A stretch of 64,000 nucleotides of DNA, from the NCBI RefSeq assembly GCF_020360975.1, contig NW_025408683.1, forward strand, positions 124,001-188,000, read 5' to 3'. Below, piece by piece: positions 1 to 10,774 of this stretch. The position numbers and the translations under genes are program-made. The notes beneath the pieces are model-generated. The model was not told the DNA's origin and searched no databases. It was given only the letters and a program-made list of their open reading frames with translations. Numbering within the stretch: position 1 is the stretch's first letter; each line of letters opens with the position of its first letter. This stretch comes from Hirsutella rhossiliensis. Lineage: Eukaryota; Ascomycota; Sordariomycetes; Hypocreales; Ophiocordycipitaceae.

Positions 1-1210
1 ATATTTATAGAAAAATATAAGGCCTTCCTAATAACCCTTTTTCTAACCTTAGACCCTAGCCCTAGCCCTCCCTTTAACCCCCCTTAGAGCTTAGAAAAGG
101 AAGAGCCCTTAGGCTATATAGGTAGTAAGGGCACGGTTAAGTAGGACTAGCTAGAGCTAAAGGACCCTAAGATTAAGAGGGCTATTTTTAGCTCTTTTAA
201 TAAGAAAGCCCCTAGCCTAGACTCCCTTAGCTTCCTCCTTATTTAATACGTATATAAGGCTATCCCTACGGTCTTTAATAGGGCCTATAAAGCTTTATTT
301 AACTAAGGATACTACCTTAAGGTATAAAAGGAAGCTATAGGAATTATACTTCCTAAGTAAAATAAGCTAAACTATATTATCCTTAAGGCCTATAAGGTTA
401 TAAGTCTACTTAACTACTTAGGAAAGGTCCTTAAAAAGCTATATACTACCTAGTTAAGCTATTTAGCTAATATAGCCGGGCTTCTAAACCCTATATAGCT
501 AAGGGAATAAAAATAGTAGTTAGCTATAGACATAGCCTTCCTCCTTTTATACTATATCTAAAAGAAGTAGGAGTCTAATAAGAAGGCTATTACTAGTACC
601 CTCTTATTAAATATAAAGGGCGCCTTTAATTTTATATCGAAGGAATAGCTTATAAGGGTCTTAAGGGAATTAAACCTTCTTAAGGCCCTTATAAGCTAAG
701 TAGACTACTTCCTTATTAAAAGGAAGATCTAGCTAGCCTTTAAGGGGCAAGTCTAGCCCCTTATAGACCTAGTAATAAGGGTGCCTTAAGGGTCCCTTAT
801 TAGCCTTATTTTATTTCTCTTATACGTAAGGGGGAAACTAGCGGCTAAGGGATACTAGCTATCTTATATAAATAACTTTAGTATCTCTATAACGTCGACC
901 TTAGCTAAGAAGAACGTTTAATAGCTAGAAGTAATAGCTACTAACCTATTTAAATAAGCTAAAGACTAAGGGGTTTACTTTAACCCTTTAAAGATAGAAC
1001 TTATCTACTTTAGTAGGTAATAGCAGCTTATTTTAAAAGGTATAATAGTAAGAGGCTTATTTTTTAAGGTAAAGCCCTTAGTATAGTAGCTAGGTGTCTT
1101 CTTTAATTCTAGGCTCTTATTTAAATAGTATATTAAGAAGAAGGTAGCCTTTATATAAGCTGCCTTTAAAGGACTATCCCGCTTAACTTCTACGAAAAAA
1201 GGCCTATTAT
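1..1210 (+). pseudogene. LINE-A ORF2 fragment, reverse transcriptase part
   Basis: This is the RT portion of a Tad-like non-LTR retrotransposon ORF2; the 5' end lies before the window. It aligns almost base for base with LINE-B from about 43860 to 45070. The RT catalytic motif reads Y-I-N-N at 864-875, a RIP-damaged form of the Y-x-D-D box, followed by FSIS-like residues typical of Tad-clade RTs. Many Gln and Trp codons are now TAG or TAA, so nothing can be translated. The fragment stops at 1210 where Gypsy-1 is inserted, and resumes at 9041. The family call is firm because motifs and order agree with LINE-B; the clade name rests on recalled family features. Confidence 0.88.
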
Positions 1211-1679
1211 TATTACGACCACGGTTAGCGGGCCGTAGGAGAGCCGGCCACGTTCACGTGATAAGGCGGCTCGGAACAATAGTCGGGACGAGAAGTCACT
1301 TAGGCTTAGCTCACCTAGAGCGTACGTAAGCTAAGTAAGCCTTATATAGATAGATTACTACTTAGGAGCATAGCTTACGAGTAAGCTATAGTAAGCTACG
1401 AAGGGGATCACGGCTAGGACCGTGATCTAAGGACAGTCTCTACGGGTATATATAGCTACCTACTTTTACTCCTTTAGATAGATAGCTCGATAGCTTTTAA
1501 CATAGATCTTTATTACGATTTATCTCTAATTCTAATCACCTAGTTATAGTCTACGGTCTACGACCTCCGACTTATTACTAACGTAATATACTTATTATTA
1601 CTTAGACCACGCCCTATTATATCTGCTAATATAAACCCCTCGATAGGTTTATCCCTTAGGAATAACACTAGTCGTTATA
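1211..1679 (+). repeat. Gypsy-1 5' LTR
   Basis: The 469-bp LTR begins TATTACGACC, whereas its partner at 8572 still begins TGTTACGACC; the difference is a RIP-type TG to TA change. It ends GTCGTTATA, matching the partner's end. A TATA-like box lies at 1447-1454, upstream of a TAGATAGATAGCTCGATAG stretch shared with Gypsy-2. The U3 part is not related to that of Gypsy-2. Confidence 0.95.
1406..1454 (+). promoter_or_regulatory. Gypsy-1 U3 palindrome and TATA-like box
   Basis: A perfect 8-bp inverted repeat, GATCACGG...CCGTGATC (1406-1413 and 1420-1427, 6-bp spacer), lies about 20 bp before a TATA-like GTATATATAG at 1446-1455. The same arrangement recurs in the 3' LTR near 8766. Both arms keep their CA and TG although the surrounding LTR is RIP-mutated. 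I infer a protein-binding element next to the Pol II promoter of the LTR; the factor is unknown. Confidence 0.5.
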
Positions 1680-1740
1680 CGTTAAAAGCTCTTATTTAGT
1701 ATAATACCGCGTTACTCTAAGTAATATCGCAACTATTAAT

Positions 1741-4361
1741 ATGCCTATATAGTAAGCTAGATTAACTAACTCTAGAGCCACTATATCGCCTTAGGATATA
1801 ATGCGGGAGATTATCACCCTTCGATATAAGGTATAGTTACTTAGGAACGGAGGAGGCAACGGATAAGTTAGGGACCTCGGAGAAGCAGTTAAACTAAAAC
1901 AGCTAGGACTATTCGACGGTACTTACGGCACGCTTCGAGACTTTCTTACCTAACTTAAAGCCTACTACCGGTTTTACCCTATTAAACTCTCGGACCTAGT
2001 CGAAAAGGTACTCTACGTAGGAAATTGTTTATCTAGAACGGCACTCGCCTAGTTTAAACCTATTATAAGGGACTTTCTCGATAACTAACTAGCGCGACGA
2101 GATAACGAAATAGACAAAGTCTTTGCTAGTTTCTAAGGATTCGAAGAAGCTATTACGAAGGTATTCGGAATAACCGACGAGGAACGAGAAGCCGAATAAA
2201 AACTTTAAGAACTCCGATAAAGGATCTTAGCATCGGATTATACTACGAAGTTCCGTTAAGTTACCTTAAAGCTTAATTAGGACGACGAACCCCTTATATT
2301 ACGATTCTACGACGGGCTTAAAGAAGAAGTTAAGGACGAGCTCTATAAGGAAAATCGACCTAATAACCTCTTAGACTATATTGCTATAGCAGTACGAATC
2401 GACGATAGATAGTATACGCGACGCTAAGAAAAGAAATAAGGAAGAGGAAACTAGAACCCTTCCTACGGAAATAACTTTAGCCGACGCGCTAACTATAAGA
2501 AGAAGCGCGAAACTCCTATTACCTACGCCTATATAACTAACCTAGGTAGGATAGATCTAGATGCAATATAGAAAAGCAAAGGAAAGTGTTTTAACTACGG
2601 GAAACTTAGATATTACTCTAAAGAATATAGATAACCTCGTAAGGAGAAGAAAACCTACTAAGCACTAGCCCTAGAAGGTAAGAAATACCTAAACGCTACT
2701 AATAGATAGGAACTAAAGTATAAACTCCTTAGTTAGACTATATACTACGACGATAAATATACGGTATACTTAAGCGATAAAAACGGTACCGGATAGTTCC
2801 TAAAGCTACTAAAGAAGACCCTTATAATAATACAACGAAGGGATCCTAAAATATAGAGATAAGTTAAATTCGTAGAACCGGAATACCCCTATCCTAAAGG
2901 AGTCTCCTAAGACTAGATTAGGAAGAACGGTAAACGATTCTAGGAAGATATACGAAATAAAAATCGATAATAACGACGGGTAGTCTATAAATAATATAAT
3001 AAAGAAGATATAGACGTAGCCCTTATGCTTACGAAACTCGGATAATAACCTAAGGAGGAATAATAAAGTATCGATGATATAAGCTCTAAAGAATAAGAAA
3101 TACCTAGAGAAACGGAAGATAAGAACGAACTCGTACTACTACCCTCGCTACTAAGGGAAAATGCTACGATTAGAGAACACGCTCTATACTTCGAAGAATT
3201 TAAAGAAATGCTTAAAATTAGAACCTAATAAATACCTTAAATTCTTACGGAAAACTAATAAGCTATATTAATTCGATATTAACCGGCACTACGCGGAGGA
3301 GACTACGCTATAGCTATCGCCGTAGTCGATACCTTTATAGCTCTATAACGAGAATAGTAACTACGAGGAGAATTTAAAAACGATCTATAAACACTACTTA
3401 CTTATAAGCACTATAAGTATATTTTATAGATATTATACGTCTACCTAGATTATATAATATACTTCTAGATAAAGGCACGATACAACGCCTTCCCGGTTAG
3501 GTTCGAAGGATAAGTACTTTCGAAACCCTACCTAAGTATAAAACTAGACTACTAGAAAATCGATTAACGCTACCCGAACGACTAAGTTATATTATTAGAA
3601 CCTAATTATAGTACGCTACTTAAATGCCGCGATAATTACGGTTTATTAACGAGATGTCTTTCGGAGATATATAAAATCTATAGACACGCTAAAATAGAGG
3701 AATAGTATAACGCTACTCGCTCTAAGATATCCGAACCCTTAATCTTCTAAAGACTTATATAACGAGTTAAATACAATAAAGAAAATTATAACGAATGCGT
3801 ATACCCGAACTATAGAATTTATAAATACGAAAAAGCATAAGTATAGTATAAACGATATAACGGTGCACTAAAAGATTGTTAGTAATACGTACGAAGGCTA
3901 TAAGCCGTATTCGACTAAGGAAGAATCGATATAGAAATACTACGTAAAAAATAGAAAGACGCTAAACGAAAACTCGACCTTTAGTACGAAAACGAATAAA
4001 ATTACGAAGCATAGTACGCAATTAACTACGAAGTAGTATAATGCAAACGATATAGCGTTAAGAAATAAGAAATCTTCGATTAGCTATAAGAAATTAGTCT
4101 CTTAAGCCCTAACACGATACTACGCGACGAAAATATAAAGAAACGATATTAATAATAAATCGAAGAAGAATACCTAAATAAAACGAATAAGGACTAGGTA
4201 AAAAACGAGGTACGCTATCTATAAAAGGGCTATAGACTAGCACGATACGATAAGATCTAAGGACCCTATATATAGCAACGGTAAGCTATAGCGACTAAAT
4301 AGTATTAGATATCTAAATCGCGGGATATTACGTACGTATACTTTTAGACTACGGCGCGATA
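1741..4361 (+). pseudogene. gag: Gypsy-1 gag relic with long C-terminal extension
   Basis: This is a Ty3-type capsid/nucleocapsid relic. I chose ATG 1741 because the same ATG and frame occur in Gypsy-2 at 27031. The retrotransposon gag domain is readable (FDGTYGTLRDFLTQLKAYY around codon 60, and RFYDGLKEEVKDEL around codon 190). A CCHC knuckle lies at 2587-2628 (codon 283); its second Cys, its His and its last Cys have become Tyr by RIP. After the knuckle the frame continues for roughly 570 codons of charged, coiled-coil-like sequence before it meets the protease, which is unusually long for a Ty3 gag. The frame ends just after pol begins in the -1 phase. In-frame TAA/TAG are RIP products. 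Confidence 0.85.
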
Positions 4362-7300
4362 GGTAACTACATTTTACCTAGAGTCGTTAATCGTTACCGA
4401 CTTATATAGAGATATAAGATAGATCTATATAAACTTACGAATATCGAAGGAGAAGCCTTTAACTATAATAACGGAATTATTAATATAGAGATTAATTACC
4501 TCGATATTAATATCTAGGGCCACGACGAACGAGTTAACTTCGATATTATAGATATTAGAGAACACGACCTTATATTAGGGCTTCTATAGCTATAGGAGAG
4601 CAACCTACTAATTAACTAGAAAACTAGCTAGCTACGTTAGGATAAAGACGTAAGTTTCTAGGACTAGTAGATTTAGGAGAAAGTAAAATTTTACGATGAT
4701 TTAGCCACTAAATAGGATAAAAGGGATAACCGTTTAAGTAAATTATTACGGGCTTTAGCGATACGGACGAAAATAGCAACCGAACCGGCGGATATAATAA
4801 AATCGACTAATAAGACCTACGTACTAACTAACACGGCTATATAACCTAGCATCCGATATAAATAGAATAAAGGATATAATATAAAGATCCGAAGAGTTAT
4901 TGCTACTCTAAGGAAAGACCTTAAATAAATTAATAAAGAGCTCGAGTTAAGAGAAACTAGCTCTTAAGAGAAAGAACAAAGCCTATAAGATAGAATAAAG
5001 AATATCCCCTAGGAATACCGGAAATACGATAAACTCTTTAAGGAAGAACTCGAGATAGGGTTACCTAAATATAGCTAATAGGACCACGAAATTTATCTTA
5101 AGGATAGAATAACGCCGACGTTCTATAAGATCTATAACTTAAACGAAAAGCAACTATAAACGCTACGCGACTACCTCGACGAGAATCTACGAAAGGGATA
5201 TATACGAACGTTAATATCTAAAGTAGGCTACCTAGTTATATTTATTCCGAAGAAAAACGGTAAGCTACGACTAGTTATCGACTATAGACGCTTAAACGAT
5301 ATTATAATAAAGGACCGAATACTATTACCGCTTATATCGGAACTACAAGATCGACTATACGGTAAAAAATAGTTTATAGCCCTCGACCTTAAAGGCGCCT
5401 ATAACTTAATACGTATAAAAAAGGGATATAAATAGATAATAGCCTTTAGAACGAAATTCGGACTATTCGAATATCTAGTAATACTATTTAGACTTATAAA
5501 TGCACTAGCTACCTTCTAACGGATAATTAATAATATCCTATGCAAATACTTAGATATCTTTATAGTAGTATATCTAGATAATATCCTAATCTTCTCGGAC
5601 ACCCTAGAAGAATATAAGGAACACGTCTATAAGGTACTCCGCGCACTTTAGAATGCGAAGTTACTAGTTAAACTAGAGAAAAGCAAGTTCTATATATAGG
5701 AAGTAAACTTCCTCGGATATATAATCTTACTAGGAGAGATATATATATAATAAGATAAGATTAACTTAGTTAAAGAATAGCTAACGCTAAAGAACGTTAA
5801 GGACGTATAAAGTTTCCTAGGATTTATAAATTACTACCGACGATTTATTAAAGATTTCGGAAATATTATAGCACTACTATATAACTTAACGAAGAAGGAA
5901 AAAGAATTTACATAGGACGATAAAGCCAACGAAGCTTTCGAATGCATTAAAACTACAATTACGTAAGAACTAGTCTTAACTACCTTCGATCTAGAACGAT
6001 AAATCGAACTCGAAACCGATATATTAGACTTTGCTCTAGGAGCATAAATCGGATAAAAAGACGATAAAGGAAGACTATAACTAATTACATTCTACTCGAA
6101 AAAGCTATATAGCGTAGAACTTAATTACCCTATCTACGATAAAGAATTCCTTGTAATTATTTAAGCTTTTAAGGAATTTCGATACTACCTTCTCTTAAGC
6201 AAATATAAAGTTAAGGTCTATATAGATTATAAGAATATCTTATATTTTATAACGACGCAATAGTTAAACGGACGATAGATCTAATAGGCCGAATATTTAT
6301 CGGAATTCGACTTCGAAATAATCTATAGAAAAGGAATAGAAAACGGTCGAGCTAATGCCCTTAGTCGACGAAGTAACTACGATATAGGAGCACCTATAGC
6401 GAAAGGACAGCTCCTAGAAATCAACGAAAACGGGAACTATTAGCAACGATAGCTTAATATAATATTTAAAGTATAACCCGATAACTCGATATACTAAAAG
6501 ATCCTAAAATAGATAAAAGAATATAAAGCACTAAACGGATGCGATATAGAATATTTAGAAGTTCTAATATATAAAAACAAAATCTAGATACTACTAGAAT
6601 TACGAGATAAAGTTATATAAGATATATACGAATATCTAATATATAGATACTAAGGAATCCGAAGAATAATAGAACGGATTAAACGATAATATAACTTCCT
6701 ATAGCTTAAAGAAGCAGTATAATAAGTTATTAAAGAATATAAACTTTGCGCACGAAGTAAAGCTAAACGATATAAACTATACGGAGAATTATAACCGCTA
6801 CTAGTACTAGAAAAACCATAGGATTCGATAGCTTTTAACTATATTATAAAGCTACTACTATTAAAAGAACCTATAACTAACGTTAAGTACGATAGTATAT
6901 TCGTTATTACCGATAGACTAACGAAGTACGGGTACTTCTTACCGTATAAAGAAGTAAGTAATATAGAAGAGCTAGTATATATATTCCTACGAACTATTGT
7001 TAGCAATTACGGACTACCGAATAAGATTATCTCTAATAGAGGAAGCACGTTTATAGCTAAATTTTAGCAAGCTCTTATAGCATAATTAGGGACGAAATAT
7101 AAGCTTAGTATAGCTTATTACCTATAAATAGATAGATAAATAGAACGACTTAACTAAACGCTTAAATAATATTTACGATGCTATATTAGCTACGAATAAA
7201 ACGATTAGGTTAAATAGCTACTAATAGCGCAACTAGCTTATAATAGCTTAGTTATAGAAATAACTAAGCTCTTACTAGCATACGCTAATTACGGATATAA

Positions 7301-7871
7301 CCTAGAAGTATTTAAGGTTACTCGATAAGGACTATAAGCGGAACGAGCGATACTATAAGTAGATTAGCTATAAAAATTGCATAAAGAAATATAATAAGAA
7401 CTTTAATTCGTTAGAGAACGAATATCTACTTACTATAATCGGAAAAGATTATAGGGACTAATCTTTCGAGAGGGAGATATAGTCTACCTCGTACGACGAA
7501 ATATTAAAATAAAACGACTAAGTAATAAATTGGATTTTAAGAAACTTAGACCGTTTAAGGTTAAGAAAACTATTTTAAAAGTTAACTACGAACTTTCGCT
7601 ACTAATAATAATACGGATATACCCGATATTTTATATCTTATTATTAGAACTAGCGCTACGAAACGCTAAACTATAGGAAAAAGTCGAAGTCGACGATAAT
7701 TAGGAATATAAAGCCGAATAAATACTAGATATAAGAAAACAAGGTTAGTAATAAGAATACCTTATTAAGTAGAAGGGATATAGACTAGAAGAAAATACCT
7801 AGGAACTACTTAAGCACTTAACCTACTATAGTTCTCTACTTCGATAGTTCTACTAGCAAAATCCACCCTAG
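4341..7871 (+). pseudogene. pol: Gypsy-1 pol relic: PR-RT-RNaseH-IN-chromodomain
   Basis: The pol frame is -1 relative to gag; the offset from gag ATG to the protease is 2,600 bp in both Gypsy-1 and Gypsy-2, so the shift is ancestral. In order: aspartic protease LLDYGAIGNYV (4341 on, the D-S/T-G site damaged); RT with NGKLRLVIDYRRLND (about 5250) and YLDNILIFS (5571 on, the YLDD box damaged); RNase H with the ETDxxDFALGA segment (about 6010); integrase with an HHCC-type finger (6620-6760) and DDE core (VITDRLTKYGYF near 6905, second Asp changed to Asn near 7030, Glu near 7145). A chromodomain follows at 7704-7830 (YKAEQILDIRK, then EYLIKQKGYR), which in the family targets integration to H3K9-methylated chromatin. 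The stop position is approximate. Confidence 0.93.
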
Positions 7872-8436
7872 GCATCGTAAAATCGCCTAACGAACTAATA
7901 GCATTCTAATCAATTACATTAAATCCACCTATAGACTAAACATCGACTACCGCTTTAGATTCTTAGCGCTTAGCCTCGTTAAGGTTATCTAAGGAACGAA
8001 GGCCCCGACGGACTATCTCGGTACCCTTCGTCTTTAGCTAGCGCTTTTAACGGCGAAGCCGCGCTAAACGAGCTAAGGCTTCGTTTAGGTCGGCTTAAGC
8101 TTTTAATATTCGCTCCTTAGCAATTTCTTCTTCTTTATCTAATCGATCGGACTCTAGATTTATTCGGGACACTAGGACACACGTTAGCTATAAATAATAG
8201 GCAGGAAAACGAAGTCACCTACGGGAGCTAATCGCTACGCCCGACGCATCGTAGGAACGACCCCGCTATATATATTCGGCATACTTAGAAGATTTCTCTA
8301 GCATTTTATAGCGGAAGCCGCGCGACGAATAGAAAGAACATAGTATAACGTCGAAACTAAGACGATTAATAGACTTAGCTAAACGAATGCGCTCAAGGGT
8401 CTTACGAGAACGATCCTTCGATACGCGACTAGACAT
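7862..8436 (-). pseudogene. Gypsy-1 antisense accessory frame, Cys-rich plus coiled coil
   Basis: Antisense to the retrotransposon, between pol and the 3' LTR, a frame starts at ATG 8436 (MSSRVSKDRSR) and stays in phase across about 190 codons except for RIP-type stops. A basic N-terminus is followed by a Cys-rich block around 8340-8235 whose spacing (CSFx-SSRGFRx...SSKxAEx...RGRSxD, x being Tyr where RIP removed a Cys) matches an equivalent block in Gypsy-2. A heptad-like segment (LNEALARLARLRR around 8105-8065) and a Leu/Glu-rich tail complete it. I recall similar small Cys-rich, coiled-coil fungal hypothetical proteins but cannot name a family or function. Conservation of frame and motif order between two diverged copies supports a real gene rather than a shadow. 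Confidence 0.62.
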
Positions 8437-8550
8437 ACTATTAGCAGCATATCCTAAGGGATAGAAAGAACGAACGGGGAATATATATACGCGCGATAAG
8501 GGTATATTTATATACGGCGGCTAAGGCAGCAGCAGGTCTTACGGACAAGA

Positions 8551-8571
8551 CTAAAAGGAGGGGAGACATCG
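8551..8571 (+). promoter_or_regulatory. Gypsy-1 polypurine tract
   Basis: A purine run (AAAAGGAGGGGAGA) directly precedes the 3' LTR and is the expected plus-strand primer. Gypsy-2 has the same tract at 33867-33880. Confidence 0.8.
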
Positions 8572-9040
8572 TGTTACGACCACGGTTAGCGGGCCGTAGG
8601 AGAGCCGGCCACGTTTATATAATAAGGCGGCTTAGAACAATAGTCGGGACGAGAAGTCACTTAGGCTTAGCTTACCTAGAGCGTACGTGAGCTAAGTAAG
8701 CCTTATATAGATAGATCACTACTTAGGAGCATAGCTTACGAGTAAGCTATAGTAAGCCACGAAGGGGATCACGGCTAGGACCGTGATCTAAGGATAGTCT
8801 CTATAGGTATATATAGCTACCTACTTTTACTCCTTTAGATAGATAGCTCGATAGCTTTTAACATAGATCTTTATTACGATTTATCTCTAATTCTAATCAC
8901 CTAGTTATAGTCTACGGTCTACGACCTCCGACTTATTACTAACGTAATATACTTATTATTGCTTAGACCACGCCCTATTATATCTGCTAATATAAACCCC
9001 TCGATAGGTTTATCCCTTAGGAATAACACCGGTCGTTATA
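8572..9040 (+). repeat. Gypsy-1 3' LTR
   Basis: The 469-bp partner of the 5' LTR keeps the canonical TG start (TGTTACGACC). Differences from the 5' LTR include CACGTG at about 1255 against TATATA at about 8617, and they are transitions. The repeat is followed directly by the ATTAT target duplication and the rest of LINE-A. Confidence 0.95.
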
Positions 9041-10774
9041 ATTATTTAGAGCCTTTAAATAGCTCTACTAGGCCTATATAACCTCTATAGTAAACTATAG
9101 GGCCTAGCTTTAGTATAGGGGGCCTAGGACCCCTAAGAGCCTTATAAAGCTATTTTAAAAGCTATAAAACTAAGCTCTCTTAAAGGTCTTAAGGGCCTTT
9201 AAAGGATCCCTTATTAAGGCTTTAAAAGCTAAAGCAGCCCTACCGCTACTAGAGGTACGATTTAAAAGGGTATACCTCTCCTATACCCTCTAGACCCTAT
9301 ATATCTTACCTAGTTACCCTATAAAGCAAGCTTATAACCTAGCTATATAGGATAACCTCGCTAACTTAAGCTTTAACCTAGGGGCCTTAAGCTATATTAG
9401 GCTATATATATAGCTCTTATACCTCTTTAAAGGCTTAGTAGCCCTTATAAGACCTAATTATAACTTAGAAAGAAGGAAAGCTAGCTAGGAGCCCTTATAG
9501 GCCTTAGAGCCTAAGGCCTTTATTATAATAATAAAGGCCCCTAAGCCCTTAGCTAAGAAGTAATACTAACGCCTCTTAGCTAGCTTAGTTAGCTTAGAAG
9601 ACTTTAGGTTACGGCCCCTAGCCTTCTATACCGATAGCTCTAAAGGGTGCCTTAAGGGGTCCCTTATAAAGACTAACGCTTACTCTATCTATAAAATAAG
9701 CCTAGAAAATAAGCCTATTAAAGCGTACTACGAGAACCTAGGGCCCTCGATTAAAGTAGCTAACGTAAAGCTATTAGCGATATTAAGGGTCCTAGAGGAC
9801 CTAGCTAAAAGGCCTCGGCCCTTAAAGCTTAGCCCTCTTAACCCCCTTATAAATACCTATATCTTTATAGATAGCTAAGCTACTATAAAGAAGGTTATAG
9901 GTTTCTTAGACCTAGCTATATATATTAAAAGGCTCCTATTTAGCTTAGAAGCCTTTTATAATATATAGCTATACTAGTACCCTAGCTACCTAGGGATCTT
10001 TAGTAATAAGCTAGCTAACTAGCTAGCTAAAAGAGGCTTAAGGGCCCCTACCTAAGAGACCCCCTTAGTCTCTATTAGCTACTTATAAAGAAAGGTCTAG
10101 TAAGCTACTAAGGACTATTAAAAGGGACTTTAGGCTACTAAGGCGGCTAAAGGCCCTAGGGCTAAGGGCCTAGGTAAGTACTATATATCTATTTAAAAGA
10201 CCCCCCGCTTAGCCCTTAGCCTAGAAAAGGACCTTATAGGGAGGCCTAGGCCGACCCTCCTAGCCTTTTACTAGCTCTTCTTTAAGGCCGGCTTCTTATT
10301 TTCCTTTTTAAAAAGGACTAATAAGGTAGACCGAGACGACTACCGCTATAGCTAAGGAAGGTATATAGCTAGGCACCTTATCCTAAGGTGCCCGAACTAT
10401 AGGAGGGAAAGAGAGGTCCTTTACTAGACCTTTAAGAGATAGAAGGGGGCCCTTAGCCTACCTATTCTCTATAGCTTTAAGGAAGGAAGGGAAGCCCTTT
10501 TAACCTTCTTAGCTAAAATAGAGATAGGGATAGCTAAGTAGCTTAAAAAGGAGTAACTTAGGGGCCCTAGGGCTCTTAAGGGGGAAAATCACCGCGCGGA
10601 AGGAACTAAACTAACCTTTCCTTTATTATTGCCTTTAAGCTACCCTTTCCTTAATTAGTTATAAGCCCCTAGGCTCTATAGCTAGCTAGGACTACTAATA
10701 GGGGCCTAGGCCCCTACTAGCCTCGCTATAGCCTTAGAAGCTATATATAAGTAATAATATAAAATAAGAAAAAA
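9041..10774 (+). pseudogene. LINE-A ORF2 continuation: thumb, RNase H, CCHC, 3' tail
   Basis: The continuation of LINE-A after Gypsy-1 matches LINE-B from about 45062 to 46793. An RNase H domain starts at about 9625 (FYTDSSKGC with the first catalytic Asp) and includes FIDSQATIKK near 9865 and a GIFSNKLANQLAKRG-like end near 10000. A C-terminal finger of the type RHLILRCPNYRRERE follows near 10370-10420. A/T-rich 3' sequence ending in AAGAAAAAA stops at 10774, where CopA-0 sequence begins. RIP stops are frequent throughout. No complete 5' end or TSD can be checked because LINE-A begins before the window. Confidence 0.88.

Larger units (their letters stand above)
1211..9040 (+). mobile_element. 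Gypsy-1: complete chromodomain Ty3/Gypsy retrotransposon, RIP-inactivated
   Basis: This is a full-length 7,830-bp LTR element inserted in LINE-A. Two LTRs of equal length (469 bp) frame gag, then PR-RT-RNaseH-integrase-chromodomain, then an antisense accessory frame. The 5-bp target duplication ATTAT sits at 1206-1210 and 9041-9045, and the uninterrupted site can be read in LINE-B near 45062. Order PR-RT-RH-IN defines Ty3/Gypsy, and the chromodomain places it in the chromovirus group. It is a close relative of Gypsy-2 but more heavily RIP-mutated. All frames contain many RIP-type stops, so it cannot move by itself. Confidence 0.97.
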
